Shown here: in pieces, positions 1 to 8,350 of the stretch
Layout of the letters: each line of letters starts with the position of its first letter
Position numbering within the stretch: the first letter of the stretch is position 1
NCBI GenBank assembly: GCA_035570055.1
Contig: DATMLM010000020.1
Coordinates: 30,420 to 94,419, forward strand
Source of the DNA: DASRDS01 sp035570055
GTDB taxonomy: Bacteria; Gemmatimonadota; Gemmatimonadetes; Gemmatimonadales; Gemmatimonadaceae
Length of the DNA stretch: 64,000 bases
Reading direction: 5' to 3'
Notes under the pieces: generated by a model
Databases searched by the model: none
Seen by the model: only the letters and a program-made list of their open reading frames with translations
Told to the model about the DNA's origin: nothing
Made by a program: the position numbers and the translations under genes

Positions 1-839
1 ATCTGCGGCTCGGCCTCTCCCATCGGCAACTCGGCCGCATCTGCCAAGCCAGCGCGATCTACCAGCGCGGATTGCGCGTGGCGCGCATGTTGTCGGATAC
101 GACCGGCGCCCTCCGCATTCGCGTGTCGGAAGCCGACCTGGCGATCGAGCAAGGGGATATCGAGACCGCCACCGATATCCTGGACGAGGTGATCGCCGAG
201 GCGAACCCCGAGCGCGAGGCTCACCGCGAGACCCGGTCGCGGGCGTGCCATGAGCGCGGCGCCATCGCCGTGCGATTGGGGCAATACGAGGCAGCCGCGC
301 CGCTACTCTACGAGGCGTTCGCGGGCTATGATGACGTCCGCTCGCAGATGCGGGCGTTGGCTGACCTGGCCAGCACGCTCTCGGCGATCGGCGCTCGTGC
401 CGGCGCGCGGGACGCCCTGCATATCCTCTACGAGATGACGGAGCAGCCGGACATCCGGCTCAATGCCGCGATCAACCTGCTGCGGTTGGCCGGGGACGAT
501 GGCGACGCGACCACGTTCGAGGAGTGGCGCCGGGCGATCGAGTCCGGGCCCCTGGGGACCCGGCTCAAAGCGCAGTTCTACTATCGCCTGGGCGACGGAT
601 ATCGGCGCTTGGGGCAGCCTTCGACGGCATCGCTCGCGTACCGCTTATTGGCGATGCTGGCGCGAGATAACGATCTGAAAGATTTCGCCGCGCGGGCGGA
701 GGAAGGGTTACGCAATGAGCCCTTGCCACCGGTGCCCCAACTGACGCGGATCTCGGCTCCCGTCGAAGCGGTGCTGGCCGCGCTAAAACGCGGCGCTGTC
801 CTCGGGGGTCTGCCCACGCGCGAGCGAGGCCTGGCGTAG
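1..839 (+). CDS. TPR-type helical repeat protein, C-terminal part (5' end outside window)
   Basis: The frame is open from base 3 to the stop at 837-839, so the gene begins left of the window. The visible part is about 278 residues of amphipathic helices rich in Ala, Leu, Arg and Glu. Spaced patterns such as AIEQGDIETATDILDEVI and ERGAIAVRLGQYEAAAPLLYEA have the small-large spacing of tetratricopeptide repeats, and later stretches (FYYRLGDGYRRLGQPSTASLAYR) continue it. TPR solenoids mediate protein contacts. The missing N-terminus may carry another domain, for example a regulator, so the function cannot be told. Its last 57 bp overlap convergently with the Spy-like gene on the minus strand. 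Confidence 0.6.
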   Translation, partial: LRLGLSHRQLGRICQASAIYQRGLRVARMLSDTTGALRIRVSEADLAIEQGDIETATDILDEVIAEANPEREAHRETRSRACHERGAIAVRLGQYEAAAPLLYEAFAGYDDVRSQMRALADLASTLSAIGARAGARDALHILYEMTEQPDIRLNAAINLLRLAGDDGDATTFEEWRRAIESGPLGTRLKAQFYYRLGDGYRRLGQPSTASLAYRLLAMLARDNDLKDFAARAEEGLRNEPLPPVPQLTRISAPVEAVLAALKRGAVLGGLPTRERGLA

Positions 840-1292
840 TCGCTCCATCTGCTGGCGCAACTGCTCCTGGAGCGCGAGGTATTTGACGCGTTGGAGCGGT
901 GTCAGAAATAACGACAATTCCCGCTGCTCGTTCCGCGTCAGCTCCAGGCGCTGGCGCTGGAGATCGAGCACCGTGTCGATCATCGCCGCGAGGTGCTTGT
1001 CATCCGCGGGCGCGGCGCCCGTCACCTGATCGCGCATCTCGATGCGGATCGCGCGCTCCTGCTGATTGAGCGTGTTGCGTTGCGCGTTGAAATGGCGGGT
1101 GGTTTCCTGCAGCTGCCGCATCTGGACCTCGTTCAGGCCCAAGCGATCGCGCACGATCTGCTGCCAGCGCTGGCGGATTTGCTGGGCCAGCGCCTTGCGC
1201 TGCGGCGACGAGTCCTGACCTTGAGGCGCCGCATCCTGTGCCAGAGCGGTCGTAGCGATCAACGACAGCGCCCATACGAGCCGAACGATCAT
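783..1292 (-). CDS. Spy/CpxP-like periplasmic protein
   Basis: A 169-residue protein with a clear signal peptide (MIVRLVWALSLIATTALAQ, cleavage after AQ). The mature part is all-helical and rich in Gln, Arg and Leu. It includes a segment ending in FLTPLQRVKYLALQEQ, which resembles the LTxxQ motif of the Spy/CpxP/ZraP periplasmic sensor-chaperone family. The ATG overlaps the stop of the anti-sigma gene (ATGA), so it is the third gene of a sigma/anti-sigma/Spy cassette. Such proteins are usually outputs or modulators of envelope or metal stress responses. Family placement rests on size, location and one motif. Confidence 0.65.
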   Translation of the reverse strand: MIVRLVWALSLIATTALAQDAAPQGQDSSPQRKALAQQIRQRWQQIVRDRLGLNEVQMRQLQETTRHFNAQRNTLNQQERAIRIEMRDQVTGAAPADDKHLAAMIDTVLDLQRQRLELTRNEQRELSLFLTPLQRVKYLALQEQLRQQMERLRQASLARGQTPEDSAAF

Positions 1293-1843
1293 TGGACTCC
1301 AGCAGCCGCGCGCATGCCCGATACCGTCGGCTGAGGCTCGGCCGACGGGACAGCGTCGAGCTCATCCAGTTTGTCGAGCAGCGTCTGCATCTCCTTTTCG
1401 CTCAGGTCGTTCAGGCTTCCGCCGACGGTGAGTCCGGAAGCCTCGGCGGCGTCACTCGGCTTCAAGACCACGCGCTTGACGGCGGGGGGCTTGTTGTCGC
1501 GCAGGATGCTTTGGAGTGCGACGAGCGAGACGCCGCTCACGGCGATCGTGGCAATGGTCGCGGCGATCCGCCACGACGTGAACCGGCGCGAGCGTCTCTG
1601 GATCAGCGGCTTGAGCTCGATCACCTTCGAGGGCGGGGTCGGGAGTGCGGCGACTATCCGCGCGATGTCGACCGCCGGCGCGGTGAACGCTGCGTGCGCC
1701 GCGCGCACGACCGCCAACTCCGCCGCGCACGTGGGACACGCCTCGACGTGGGCCGTCACGCGAGCAGCGTCGGCCGCGTCTAAGCGACCCGTGGCGAACT
1801 CGGGCAACATGTCTTTAACCGTTTCGTCCTGACACTCACGCAT
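1289..1843 (-). CDS. Anti-sigma factor with N-terminal zinc-finger domain
   Basis: A 184-residue protein. Residues 1-45 form a ZAS/zf-HC2-type domain ending in HVEACPTCAAEL, where a His and the CxxC pair bind zinc and hold an ECF sigma factor. A single membrane-spanning stretch (IAATIATIAVSGVSLVALQ) follows at about residues 93-111, leaving a C-terminal tail of about 70 residues outside the membrane. It overlaps the upstream sigma gene by 8 bp and the downstream Spy-like gene by 4 bp. The coupling with its sigma factor implies cognate partners; the signal is not visible in the sequence. Confidence 0.85.
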   Translation of the reverse strand: MRECQDETVKDMLPEFATGRLDAADAARVTAHVEACPTCAAELAVVRAAHAAFTAPAVDIARIVAALPTPPSKVIELKPLIQRRSRRFTSWRIAATIATIAVSGVSLVALQSILRDNKPPAVKRVVLKPSDAAEASGLTVGGSLNDLSEKEMQTLLDKLDELDAVPSAEPQPTVSGMRAAAGVQ

Positions 1844-2441
1844 GTGGCACTCCCAGATATTCCTTCACGGCCCGCATCGCATGATGATAGTGCACGCGCG
1901 CCGCGCCTTCCGTCGATCCGACGATGTCGGCGATTTCCTTGTACGACAACCCTTCGGTCACGCGCAACGTGAAGACCTCCCGCTGCAGCGCGGTCAACTG
2001 ATCGACCGCCACGCGCACCCGCTCCTGCATCTCATCCGCCACGATCCCGTCGAGCGCGGTGTACTCGCTCGCGGCATCGCCTTCCGCCACCGGCATCTTT
2101 TCCGGCCGCCGGCGCTCGGCGCGCCGCCGGTCGAGCATGAGCCGGCGTTCGATCGTGAAGAGCCACGTCCGGAGCGAGCTCTCGCCGCGGAACGACTCCA
2201 GCGAGTTGAACGCGCGAACGAATGTATCTTGTACCAGCTCATCGACGTCAGATCCAGTCATTCCACCCATCGCCGCCGCGAATCGCGACAGCGCGGTTGC
2301 ATGCCGCTCCACGAGCGTCGTCGCCGCCCGTTGGTCGCCGGCGAGCCACCGGGCAATCAGCTCCCGGTCGATCGCGTCGTCTGACCCGGCGCCATCAGGT
2401 TCTGGAGAGACGCCCTTCCTCACAGGTCTGACGCCGGTCAT
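1836..2441 (-). CDS. ECF-family RNA polymerase sigma factor
   Basis: A 201-residue sigma-70 family protein with only regions 2 and 4. Region 2 includes DVDELVQDTFVRAFNSLESF and SSLRTWLFTIERRLMLDRRR. Region 4 ends in a helix-turn-helix (LSYKEIADIVGSTEGAARVHYHHAM). It lies just upstream of its anti-sigma gene. The first 25-30 residues are poorly conserved in character and no ribosome site precedes the GTG/ATG candidates at the 5' end, so the true start may lie 20-30 codons in. ECF factors of this layout commonly regulate their own operon; the promoter would lie in the 22-bp gap shared with the divergent GDPD gene or inside it. Confidence 0.9.
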   Translation of the reverse strand: MTGVRPVRKGVSPEPDGAGSDDAIDRELIARWLAGDQRAATTLVERHATALSRFAAAMGGMTGSDVDELVQDTFVRAFNSLESFRGESSLRTWLFTIERRLMLDRRRAERRRPEKMPVAEGDAASEYTALDGIVADEMQERVRVAVDQLTALQREVFTLRVTEGLSYKEIADIVGSTEGAARVHYHHAMRAVKEYLGVPHA

Positions 2442-2463
2442 CGGCCAACGTTAACGTTCATGA

Positions 2464-3120
2464 GTGGAGATCATCGCGCATCGGGGCGTCCCGCGCCAGG
2501 AGCCCGAGAACTCGTTACCGGGCTTCGAGTTGGCCGTACGGCAGAAGGTCCATGGAATTGAGCTCGACGTCCATGTGACGAAAGACGGGGTGGTCGTCGT
2601 GCACCACGACCCGAACATTCGGCACGGACCCTTAATCAATAGCCTGACGCTCACCGAACTGCACCGGTATCCGTTGGCGCCCGGAGTCGAGATTCCGACC
2701 CTGGCGGCGGTGCTCGACCGCATGGCGAAGGCTGCGCCGCCGCCCGTCGTGTATGTCGAGGTGAAAGCCAAGGGGATCGAGGAGGCCGTGGTCGAGGTGT
2801 TGGACTATGCGAGAGTGCCGACCGCGGTCCATGCGTTTGACCACCGGGTCGCCGCGAGGGTCACCTCGATTCGGCCGAGCATTCCGACCGGGATCCTGCT
2901 CGACAGCTACCTCATCGATCCGGGTGGCGCTCTCCAAAATGCCGGCGCCAGGGACTATTGGCTGCAGTGGGCGTTCATCGACCGCGATCTCGTGCGGTTG
3001 GTGCACGACGCCGGGGGGCGCGTCATCGCGTGGACCGTCAACGAGCGCGCCGACTTCGCCGCGCTCGACGCGCTCGGCGTGGACGCGATCTGCTCGGACA
3101 TCGCCGGGACGTTTGTGTAA
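2464..3120 (+). CDS. Glycerophosphodiester phosphodiesterase
   Basis: A 218-residue compact GDPD-family TIM barrel starting at GTG. The signature HRGVPRQEPENS at residues 6-17 supplies the catalytic His and Glu. ELDVHVTKDGVVVVHHD, about 30 residues later, supplies the metal-binding Glu/Asp and the second catalytic His. It hydrolyses glycerophosphodiesters to glycerol-3-phosphate and an alcohol. There is no signal peptide, so it is cytoplasmic. It is transcribed divergently from the sigma factor gene, 22 bp away. The ATG at 2460 is in another frame; GTG is the only start that keeps the whole signature. Confidence 0.88.
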   Translation: MEIIAHRGVPRQEPENSLPGFELAVRQKVHGIELDVHVTKDGVVVVHHDPNIRHGPLINSLTLTELHRYPLAPGVEIPTLAAVLDRMAKAAPPPVVYVEVKAKGIEEAVVEVLDYARVPTAVHAFDHRVAARVTSIRPSIPTGILLDSYLIDPGGALQNAGARDYWLQWAFIDRDLVRLVHDAGGRVIAWTVNERADFAALDALGVDAICSDIAGTFV

Positions 3121-3161
3121 CCTCTAGCCCTCGGCACGCATGGGCGGTAACATTGGCGCCC

Positions 3162-4604
3162 ATGCATAGACTCCCAATGGTCGTGCTGTGTGCGCTCGCC
3201 GCATGCACGCCCGCGCCAGCTCAGGTCAAAACGGGCCCGGAGCCGGCGAAGCCGGACACGACAACCACGGCGAAAGCGACGGAGAGCAAGCCCGGGCCGG
3301 GCGCGCTCTCGGTTCCCAACGCGGACCCGTATCCGAGTACGTACCGGCCGTTCCCGTCGAAGACGACGGTCATCAAGAACGCGACGATTCTGACGGCGGC
3401 GGGGCCGACGATTCAGAACGGGTCGATCCTGATGCGCGACGGCAAGATCATCGCGGTCGGCGCGAGCGTGGATGCGCCGGGCGATGCGGTGGTCATCGAC
3501 GGGACCGGGAAGTACGTGACGCCGGGGATTATCGATGTGCACTCGCACATGGGCGACTACCCTGCCCCGGGTGTCGATGCCAACTCCGACGGCAACGAGG
3601 CGACGGATCCGACGACGCCGTATGTGTGGGCCGAGCACTCGGTCTGGCCGCAGGATCCGCAGTTCGCGCGGAGCATCTCGGGCGGTGTGACGACGATACA
3701 GGTGCTGCCGGGCTCCGCCAATCTCATTGGCGGCCGGAGCGCGATTCTCAAAGTGGTGCCGGCGCGCACGGTCCAAGAGATGAAGTTCCCGGGCGCGAAG
3801 TACGGCATGAAGATGGCCTGCGGCGAGAATCCGAAGCGCGTGTATGCGCAGCGCGGGCCGTCGACGCGCATGGGCAACATGGCGGGCTACCGCAAGGCGT
3901 GGATCGCGGCCGAGGAGTACCGGCGCTCATGGGACAAGTGGAACGCCGATCACAAGGGCGAGCCGCCCAAGCGCGATCTCGGCCTCGAGACGCTGGCCGA
4001 GGTGCTGCGGGGCAACATTCTGGTGCAGATGCACTGCTATCGTGCCGACGAGATGGCGCAGATCATCGACATGTCGCACGAGTTCGGCTATCACGTGCGC
4101 GCGTTCCACCACTGCGTCGAGTGCTACAAGATCGGCGACCTGCTCGCCAAGGAGAACATCGGCGCGGCCGGCTGGGCGGACTGGGGCATGTTCAAGATGG
4201 AGGCCGAGGACGCCGTGCGCGGCAACCTGGCGCTCGTCGATCACGCGGGCGCGAAAGCCATGATTCACTCCGACGATCCCCAGGGGAACCAGCGACTCAA
4301 TCAGGAGGTCGCGAAGGCCATGTCGGCCGGCGCGGCCATCGGCATCCCGGTGAGTGAAGATCAAGCCGTGAAGTGGATGACGATCAATCCCGCGTGGGCG
4401 CTCGGGCTCGACGACAAGATCGGGTCGCTCGAGGCGAACAAGGACGCGGACGTGGTGTTGTGGTCCAGCGATCCGTTCAGCGTCTATGCGCACGCCGAGA
4501 AGGTCTGGATCGACGGCGCGATGCTCTATGATCGTTCGGATCCGGCCCATCGGTGGAGAACCGACTTCGACCTCGGGTACGTGCCGGCGGAGGCTGGACG
4601 ATGA
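3162..4604 (+). CDS. Secreted amidohydrolase-family lipoprotein (metal site intact)
   Basis: 480 residues from the ATG at 3162. The frame is open further upstream, but this start gives a lipoprotein signal (MVVLCALAACTPA, lipobox LAAC). A Lys/Thr/Pro-rich linker leads into a composite amidohydrolase domain. VTPGIIDVHSHMGDY carries the HxH metal pair; later metal-ligand candidates are His in LVQMHCYRAD, His in RAFHHCVECY and Asp in AMIHSDDP. The C-terminal ADVVLWSSDPF strand closes the beta-sandwich typical of imidazolonepropionase/dipeptidase-like enzymes. The substrate is unknown. It overlaps the next amidohydrolase gene by ATGA, so the two are probably co-translated and may form a heteromer. 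Confidence 0.85.
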   Translation: MHRLPMVVLCALAACTPAPAQVKTGPEPAKPDTTTTAKATESKPGPGALSVPNADPYPSTYRPFPSKTTVIKNATILTAAGPTIQNGSILMRDGKIIAVGASVDAPGDAVVIDGTGKYVTPGIIDVHSHMGDYPAPGVDANSDGNEATDPTTPYVWAEHSVWPQDPQFARSISGGVTTIQVLPGSANLIGGRSAILKVVPARTVQEMKFPGAKYGMKMACGENPKRVYAQRGPSTRMGNMAGYRKAWIAAEEYRRSWDKWNADHKGEPPKRDLGLETLAEVLRGNILVQMHCYRADEMAQIIDMSHEFGYHVRAFHHCVECYKIGDLLAKENIGAAGWADWGMFKMEAEDAVRGNLALVDHAGAKAMIHSDDPQGNQRLNQEVAKAMSAGAAIGIPVSEDQAVKWMTINPAWALGLDDKIGSLEANKDADVVLWSSDPFSVYAHAEKVWIDGAMLYDRSDPAHRWRTDFDLGYVPAEAGR

Positions 4605-5890
4605 AATACGTCGTGATCGCGCTACTCGCCGCTGCCACGGGGACGCAAGCGCAGACGATCGCCATCACCGGCGGAACCGTGTATCCGGTGAGCGGCCCGA
4701 AGATCGAGCATGGGACCGTCATCATCCGCGACGGCAAGATCGCCGCGGTCGGCGCGAACGTCAGCGTGCCCGCCGGTGCGCAGACGATCGATGCCACGGG
4801 CAAGTGGGTGACGCCGGGTCTCATCAATTCGGCAACGCAACTCGGGGTTGAGGAAGTACAGGCCGTGTCGAGCACGTCCGACGAGCGCGCCTCAGGCGAG
4901 AACGGCGTCGCCGCGTCGTTCCGCGTCATCGATGGGTTCAACCCGCTCTCGACGCTGATCCAACCCGCGCGGAACGACGGCATTACCAGCGTCGTCGACA
5001 TCCCGCAGAGTGGCGGCGTCATCTTCGGACAGGCGGGATTCGTCGATCTCGCGTCGAGCGAGATGATCGTCCGGTCGTCGGCGGCGATGGTCGGGCAGTT
5101 CGGCAACACGAGCGCCGGGTTCGGGCGACGAGGCGGAGGGCCCGAAGGCTACACGCGCGGCGAGATGGCGGCGCGGCTGCGCGAGTTGTTCGACGACGTC
5201 AAGACGTACGCGGCCAACAAGGCGGCGTACGATCGCGCGCAGTCGCGGCCACTGTCCGCGAGTCGTGCCGATCTCGAGGCGCTCATTCCCGTCGTCGAGG
5301 GGCGGCTGCCGCTCATCATGTTCGTCGACCGGGCGAGCGACATCAACGAGGCGATGGCGATCACGAAAGCGTACGGCGTGAAGCTCATCGTCGGCGGTGG
5401 CGCCGAGGCATGGGAGGTGGCGCCGGCACTGGCCGCGGCGAAGATCCCGGTGCTGACGGGGGCGTTGGACAATATTCCGAACAGCTTCGAGCAGCTGGGC
5501 CAGCGGCACGACAACATCGCGCTGCTCCGCAAAGCCGGCGTGAATGTGGCGCTCATCGGCAACGGCGGCGAAGAGGATGGGTCGCCGTTCAACGTGCGCA
5601 ACATCCGGCAGGAGGCCGGGACATCGGTCGCATTTGGCTTGTCGTGGGACGAGGCGCTCAAGGCGATCACGCTCGCGCCGGCCGAGATCTTTGGCGTCGC
5701 CGATCGTGTCGGGTCGCTGCAGGCTGGGCGCGATGGGAACGTCGTCGTCTGGTCCGGCGATCCGTTCGAGTTCAGCACGCAGGCCGTGGCGGTCTTTGTG
5801 CGCGGTCAGCAGGTAAAGGCGCCATCGCGCCAAGACCTGCTGATGGAGCGCTACAAGACGCTACCGCGTCCGACCTATCGGGGACCTTAA
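4601..5890 (+). CDS. Secreted amidohydrolase homologue lacking the HxH metal site
   Basis: 429 residues with a signal peptide (MKYVVIALLAAATGTQAQ). The amidohydrolase fold is recognisable from the N-terminal sandwich (GTVIIRDGKIAAVGANV), the VTPGLINS turn and the C-terminal DGNVVVWSGDPFEF. The two histidines that follow the PGLI turn are replaced: Ala78 and Gln80 stand where the partner gene has HSH. The inner His clusters of the partner are also absent. The protein is therefore probably not a metal-dependent hydrolase by itself. The ATGA overlap suggests a structural or regulatory partner of the upstream enzyme. The start was chosen because it begins a signal peptide exactly at the overlap. 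Confidence 0.82.
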   Translation: MKYVVIALLAAATGTQAQTIAITGGTVYPVSGPKIEHGTVIIRDGKIAAVGANVSVPAGAQTIDATGKWVTPGLINSATQLGVEEVQAVSSTSDERASGENGVAASFRVIDGFNPLSTLIQPARNDGITSVVDIPQSGGVIFGQAGFVDLASSEMIVRSSAAMVGQFGNTSAGFGRRGGGPEGYTRGEMAARLRELFDDVKTYAANKAAYDRAQSRPLSASRADLEALIPVVEGRLPLIMFVDRASDINEAMAITKAYGVKLIVGGGAEAWEVAPALAAAKIPVLTGALDNIPNSFEQLGQRHDNIALLRKAGVNVALIGNGGEEDGSPFNVRNIRQEAGTSVAFGLSWDEALKAITLAPAEIFGVADRVGSLQAGRDGNVVVWSGDPFEFSTQAVAVFVRGQQVKAPSRQDLLMERYKTLPRPTYRGP

Positions 5891-5955
5891 GGGAGCGACA
5901 CTGCGTACCCGGGCGGCGACAATCGCACGTTGCCCGGGTAGGCACCCAGCGGGAG

Positions 5956-6225
5956 TCAGGCCGCGGTGGGCTCGAATGGGTACACGCTCACCTTGAAGCG
6001 CAGCTTGTTCTTGTGCTCGAACTTCACGACGCCATCGATCAGCGCGTAGATCGTGAAGTCGGAGCCGAGGCCGACGTTGCGGCCCGGATGGACCTTCGTG
6101 CCGCACTGCCGCACGATGATGTTCCCGGCGCGGACGTGCTCGCCACCGTACTTCTTGACGCCGCGATATTGCGGATTCGAGTCGCGCCCGTTGCGCGAAG
6201 AGCCTACACCCTTTTTATGTGCCAT
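5956..6225 (-). CDS. rpmA: 50S ribosomal protein L27
   Basis: An 89-residue protein matching L27: MAHKKGVGSSRNGRDSN at the N-terminus, then the conserved stretch around QYRGVKKYGGEHVRAGNI and RQCGTKVHPGRNVG. The N-terminus lies near the peptidyl-transferase centre. There is no Firmicutes-type cleavable N-terminal extension. It follows rplU by one base, the usual rplU-rpmA order, and must be cotranscribed with it. Confidence 0.97.
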   Translation of the reverse strand: MAHKKGVGSSRNGRDSNPQYRGVKKYGGEHVRAGNIIVRQCGTKVHPGRNVGLGSDFTIYALIDGVVKFEHKNKLRFKVSVYPFEPTAA

Positions 6226-6226
6226 A

Positions 6227-6547
6227 TCAGCTTCCGAGCGCGATGTCAGTGATGCGAACTTCGGTATAGCCCTGACGATGTCCCTGCTTGCGGGCGTAGT
6301 TCTTCCGCCGCCTGAACTTGAACACGACGATCTTATCGCCGAGTCCGTGGCGAACGATCTCGCCGGTTACGGACGCCCCATTGACGAGCGGCGTTCCCGT
6401 GTGCACGGTCTTGCCATCGGATCCGACGAGAATCTCGTCGAATCGGACGGACGCACCGGCCTCGCCTTCGAGGCTGGGAAGTCTGACCTTCTTCCCGGGC
6501 TCGACGCGAAATTGCTTGCCAGCCGTCCTTATAATCGCGTATGTCAT
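6227..6547 (-). CDS. rplU: 50S ribosomal protein L21
   Basis: 106 residues starting MTYAIIRTAGKQFRVEPG, the standard L21 beginning. It continues with GDKIVVFKFRRRKNYARKQG, the basic loop that binds 23S rRNA. A start nine codons upstream is possible, but the ATG at 6547 matches the family and has AGGGG 4-5 bases upstream. It is the first gene of the rplU-rpmA pair. A TTGACA-like -35 element lies 32-37 bp upstream, inside the divergent gene. Confidence 0.96.
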   Translation of the reverse strand: MTYAIIRTAGKQFRVEPGKKVRLPSLEGEAGASVRFDEILVGSDGKTVHTGTPLVNGASVTGEIVRHGLGDKIVVFKFRRRKNYARKQGHRQGYTEVRITDIALGS

Positions 6548-6557
6548 AGCCCCTAAG

Positions 6558-6584
6558 GCTATATATGATAACACTCTTTGTCAA
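6558..6584 (-). promoter_or_regulatory. Candidate rplU-rpmA promoter
   Basis: On the minus strand a perfect TTGACA lies at 6584-6579. It is followed after 13-15 bases by TATATA (6565-6560) or TATAGC (6563-6558), close to the rplU ATG at 6547. The spacing is shorter than the usual 17, so the exact -10 is uncertain. The -35 lies inside the first codons of the divergent gene at 6565. Confidence 0.45.
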
Positions 6585-7653
6585 CTTCATAGCCCTCGCT
6601 CTCCAAGGCCAGCCGTGCATCGACGGCCGGGTGCTGGAAGCCGAAGCAGACCGGCCCGTCGCCAAGGCCACGATCTCGGCCGCCTGGACGGAGGTCCGGG
6701 TCAATAAGAAGAAGCACGAGGTCGATGAGATCCGGGTGGCGCGGGATACGACGAGCGATTCGACCGGGCACTATCACATCTGTGCGATTGCCGGCGCGTC
6801 GGTACTGGTTCAAGTCCGGTACGGTCAGTCGAACGCGTACTATCCCGTCACGGTCAGCGACAGCGGTTCGATTTCACCCGAGCTGAGGGTGTCGGTGCAC
6901 GACGAGACCGACCGGGCGAGCGTGACCGGCACGGTCGTCTCCGCGGCCGGCGTCCCGGTGTCCGGCGCCACGATCTCGCTCCTCGGCACATCGTCGACGA
7001 CCCGCACGAGCTCGGACGGCACGTACGGCATGCGCGATCTGCCGGCCGGCACCCAGGTGCTCATCGCGCGCAGCATCGGCCTCGGCGCCGCGGTCGTCCC
7101 CGTCGAGCTTTCGGGACGAAGCCCGGTGACGGTCGCCGTGACCATGCAGCAGCTTCCGCCGACGTTGGCGGTCGTCGACATCGTCGCCGACCGACTGCAG
7201 CTCTCGGCGATCTACCGCGAGATCGGCTTCACCAAGCGGCAGCGGATCGGCAACGGGAAATTCTTGACGCAAGACCAGATCGAGAACCGAGGCGCATTGC
7301 AGACGCCGGAGATCTTTCGCGGCATGCCGGGCGTGCGCGTGGTCGACGACCACTACGGCGTGCTCAAGCTCTATTCCGACCGGGGCCCCACGACGATCCT
7401 GGGCTATGGCGACTGTACGGCCTACGTCGTCGACGGTACGATGATCGGCTGGGGAAAATCGACGGACATGCCGCAGGCGAGCACGAACGAGCCGTTCGGC
7501 GGGCCGGACGAGCTGATGCTGCCACCGCCCGGCCAAATCATTGCCGCCGAAGTGTATCAGCCGAGCGAGCCGGCGCCGTTCGTCAACATGGGGCCGGCGA
7601 TGCGGTGCCTCAAGGTCATTCTGTGGACGAAGGCGCAGCTCGCCGGGCGCTGA
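6565..7653 (+). CDS. Carboxypeptidase-regulatory-like and TonB-plug domain protein without beta-barrel
   Basis: 362 residues starting with a short hydrophobic leader (MITLFVNFIALALQGQ). Residues about 20-115 and 115-200 look like two carboxypeptidase-regulatory-like beta-sandwiches; the second is VTGTVVSAAGVPVSGATI followed by TYGMRDLPAG. Residues 235-350 resemble a TonB-receptor plug (IENRGALQTPEIFRGMPGV and a later YVVDGTMIGWG). The protein ends there, with no room for a 22-strand barrel. It could be a secreted binding protein. The 3' end overlaps convergently with the YcgG-like gene by 38 bp. Confidence 0.7.
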   Translation: MITLFVNFIALALQGQPCIDGRVLEAEADRPVAKATISAAWTEVRVNKKKHEVDEIRVARDTTSDSTGHYHICAIAGASVLVQVRYGQSNAYYPVTVSDSGSISPELRVSVHDETDRASVTGTVVSAAGVPVSGATISLLGTSSTTRTSSDGTYGMRDLPAGTQVLIARSIGLGAAVVPVELSGRSPVTVAVTMQQLPPTLAVVDIVADRLQLSAIYREIGFTKRQRIGNGKFLTQDQIENRGALQTPEIFRGMPGVRVVDDHYGVLKLYSDRGPTTILGYGDCTAYVVDGTMIGWGKSTDMPQASTNEPFGGPDELMLPPPGQIIAAEVYQPSEPAPFVNMGPAMRCLKVILWTKAQLAGR

Positions 7654-8350
7654 CGTGGAACGGGCACACGGCCGCGAGCGGCGCGTTGTCCTCTGGCACA
7701 AAGTACTGGCGCCATTCGCGGTTGGCGGCCGTCGCGTAGTGGGCGAGCTCCGGATACACGCTTACCGCGTCATAGGCCGCGAGCTTTCGGCGAATCAGAT
7801 CCCGCGCGCGGCGTCCCTGCGCTGAATCCCCCGCCACGACGTCGAAGCCGTCGCGCGATTGGAACAGCAGCATGAACGAGTGCTCGGTTCGGCGACTCTT
7901 GCGCTTGGTATGCGCCGGCGTTTTGAAGTTCACGAACAATGGGAGCCCGCCGAAGCAATAGGACCACTTGGGGTCATCCGGGTCTTTCGGAATTCTGTCC
8001 GGCCACGGATACGGGTCGTCGTCGTGCAGCCGTTGGAGCAGGCTCCATCCGTACGCGAAGTACTCGCGCTCGGAGAAGCCCGCGAGCGGCGGCATCACGA
8101 CTGCCAACGGCGTGAGCGACGCGACGACTGGCTCGAGCGGGCGGAGAAAATCAGTGTAGGCGATCAGAGCGGCGCGCAGGTCGGCGGGTTCGATAAACGC
8201 ATACAAGATCTCGCCGCGACGCTGAGCGACTGTGCCGAACGTGCACGGGAATGCCTCGTCCAGCACCTTGTCGCGGATTTCCGCGTATGCCGCGGCGGCC
8301 CAGGGAGAGAGCTCAGCCCTCTCGACCTCGGCCACCCGCAACAACATCAT
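7616..8350 (-). CDS. YcgG/YqcI-family FPC/CPF-motif protein
   Basis: 244 residues from the ATG at 8350, whose bases overlap the TGA of the RNase G gene (ATGATG). Motifs of the YqcI/YcgG family are present: FPCTFG near residue 30 and CPFH near the C-terminus, plus LPLFVNFKTPAHTKRKSRR and a final RQYFVP segment. The biochemical function of the family is not established. An upstream open frame of 157 codons lies antisense to nothing useful and overlaps RNase G, so the short start is preferred. Translational coupling to rng is likely. Confidence 0.75.
   Translation of the reverse strand: MMLLRVAEVERAELSPWAAAAYAEIRDKVLDEAFPCTFGTVAQRRGEILYAFIEPADLRAALIAYTDFLRPLEPVVASLTPLAVVMPPLAGFSEREYFAYGWSLLQRLHDDDPYPWPDRIPKDPDDPKWSYCFGGLPLFVNFKTPAHTKRKSRRTEHSFMLLFQSRDGFDVVAGDSAQGRRARDLIRRKLAAYDAVSVYPELAHYATAANREWRQYFVPEDNAPLAAVCPFHVSARRAAPSSTE

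Noticed and set aside
2958..3161. In-frame upstream extension of the first amidohydrolase gene
   Set aside because: It overlaps the GDPD gene and would bury the lipoprotein signal; the ATG at 3162 fits better.
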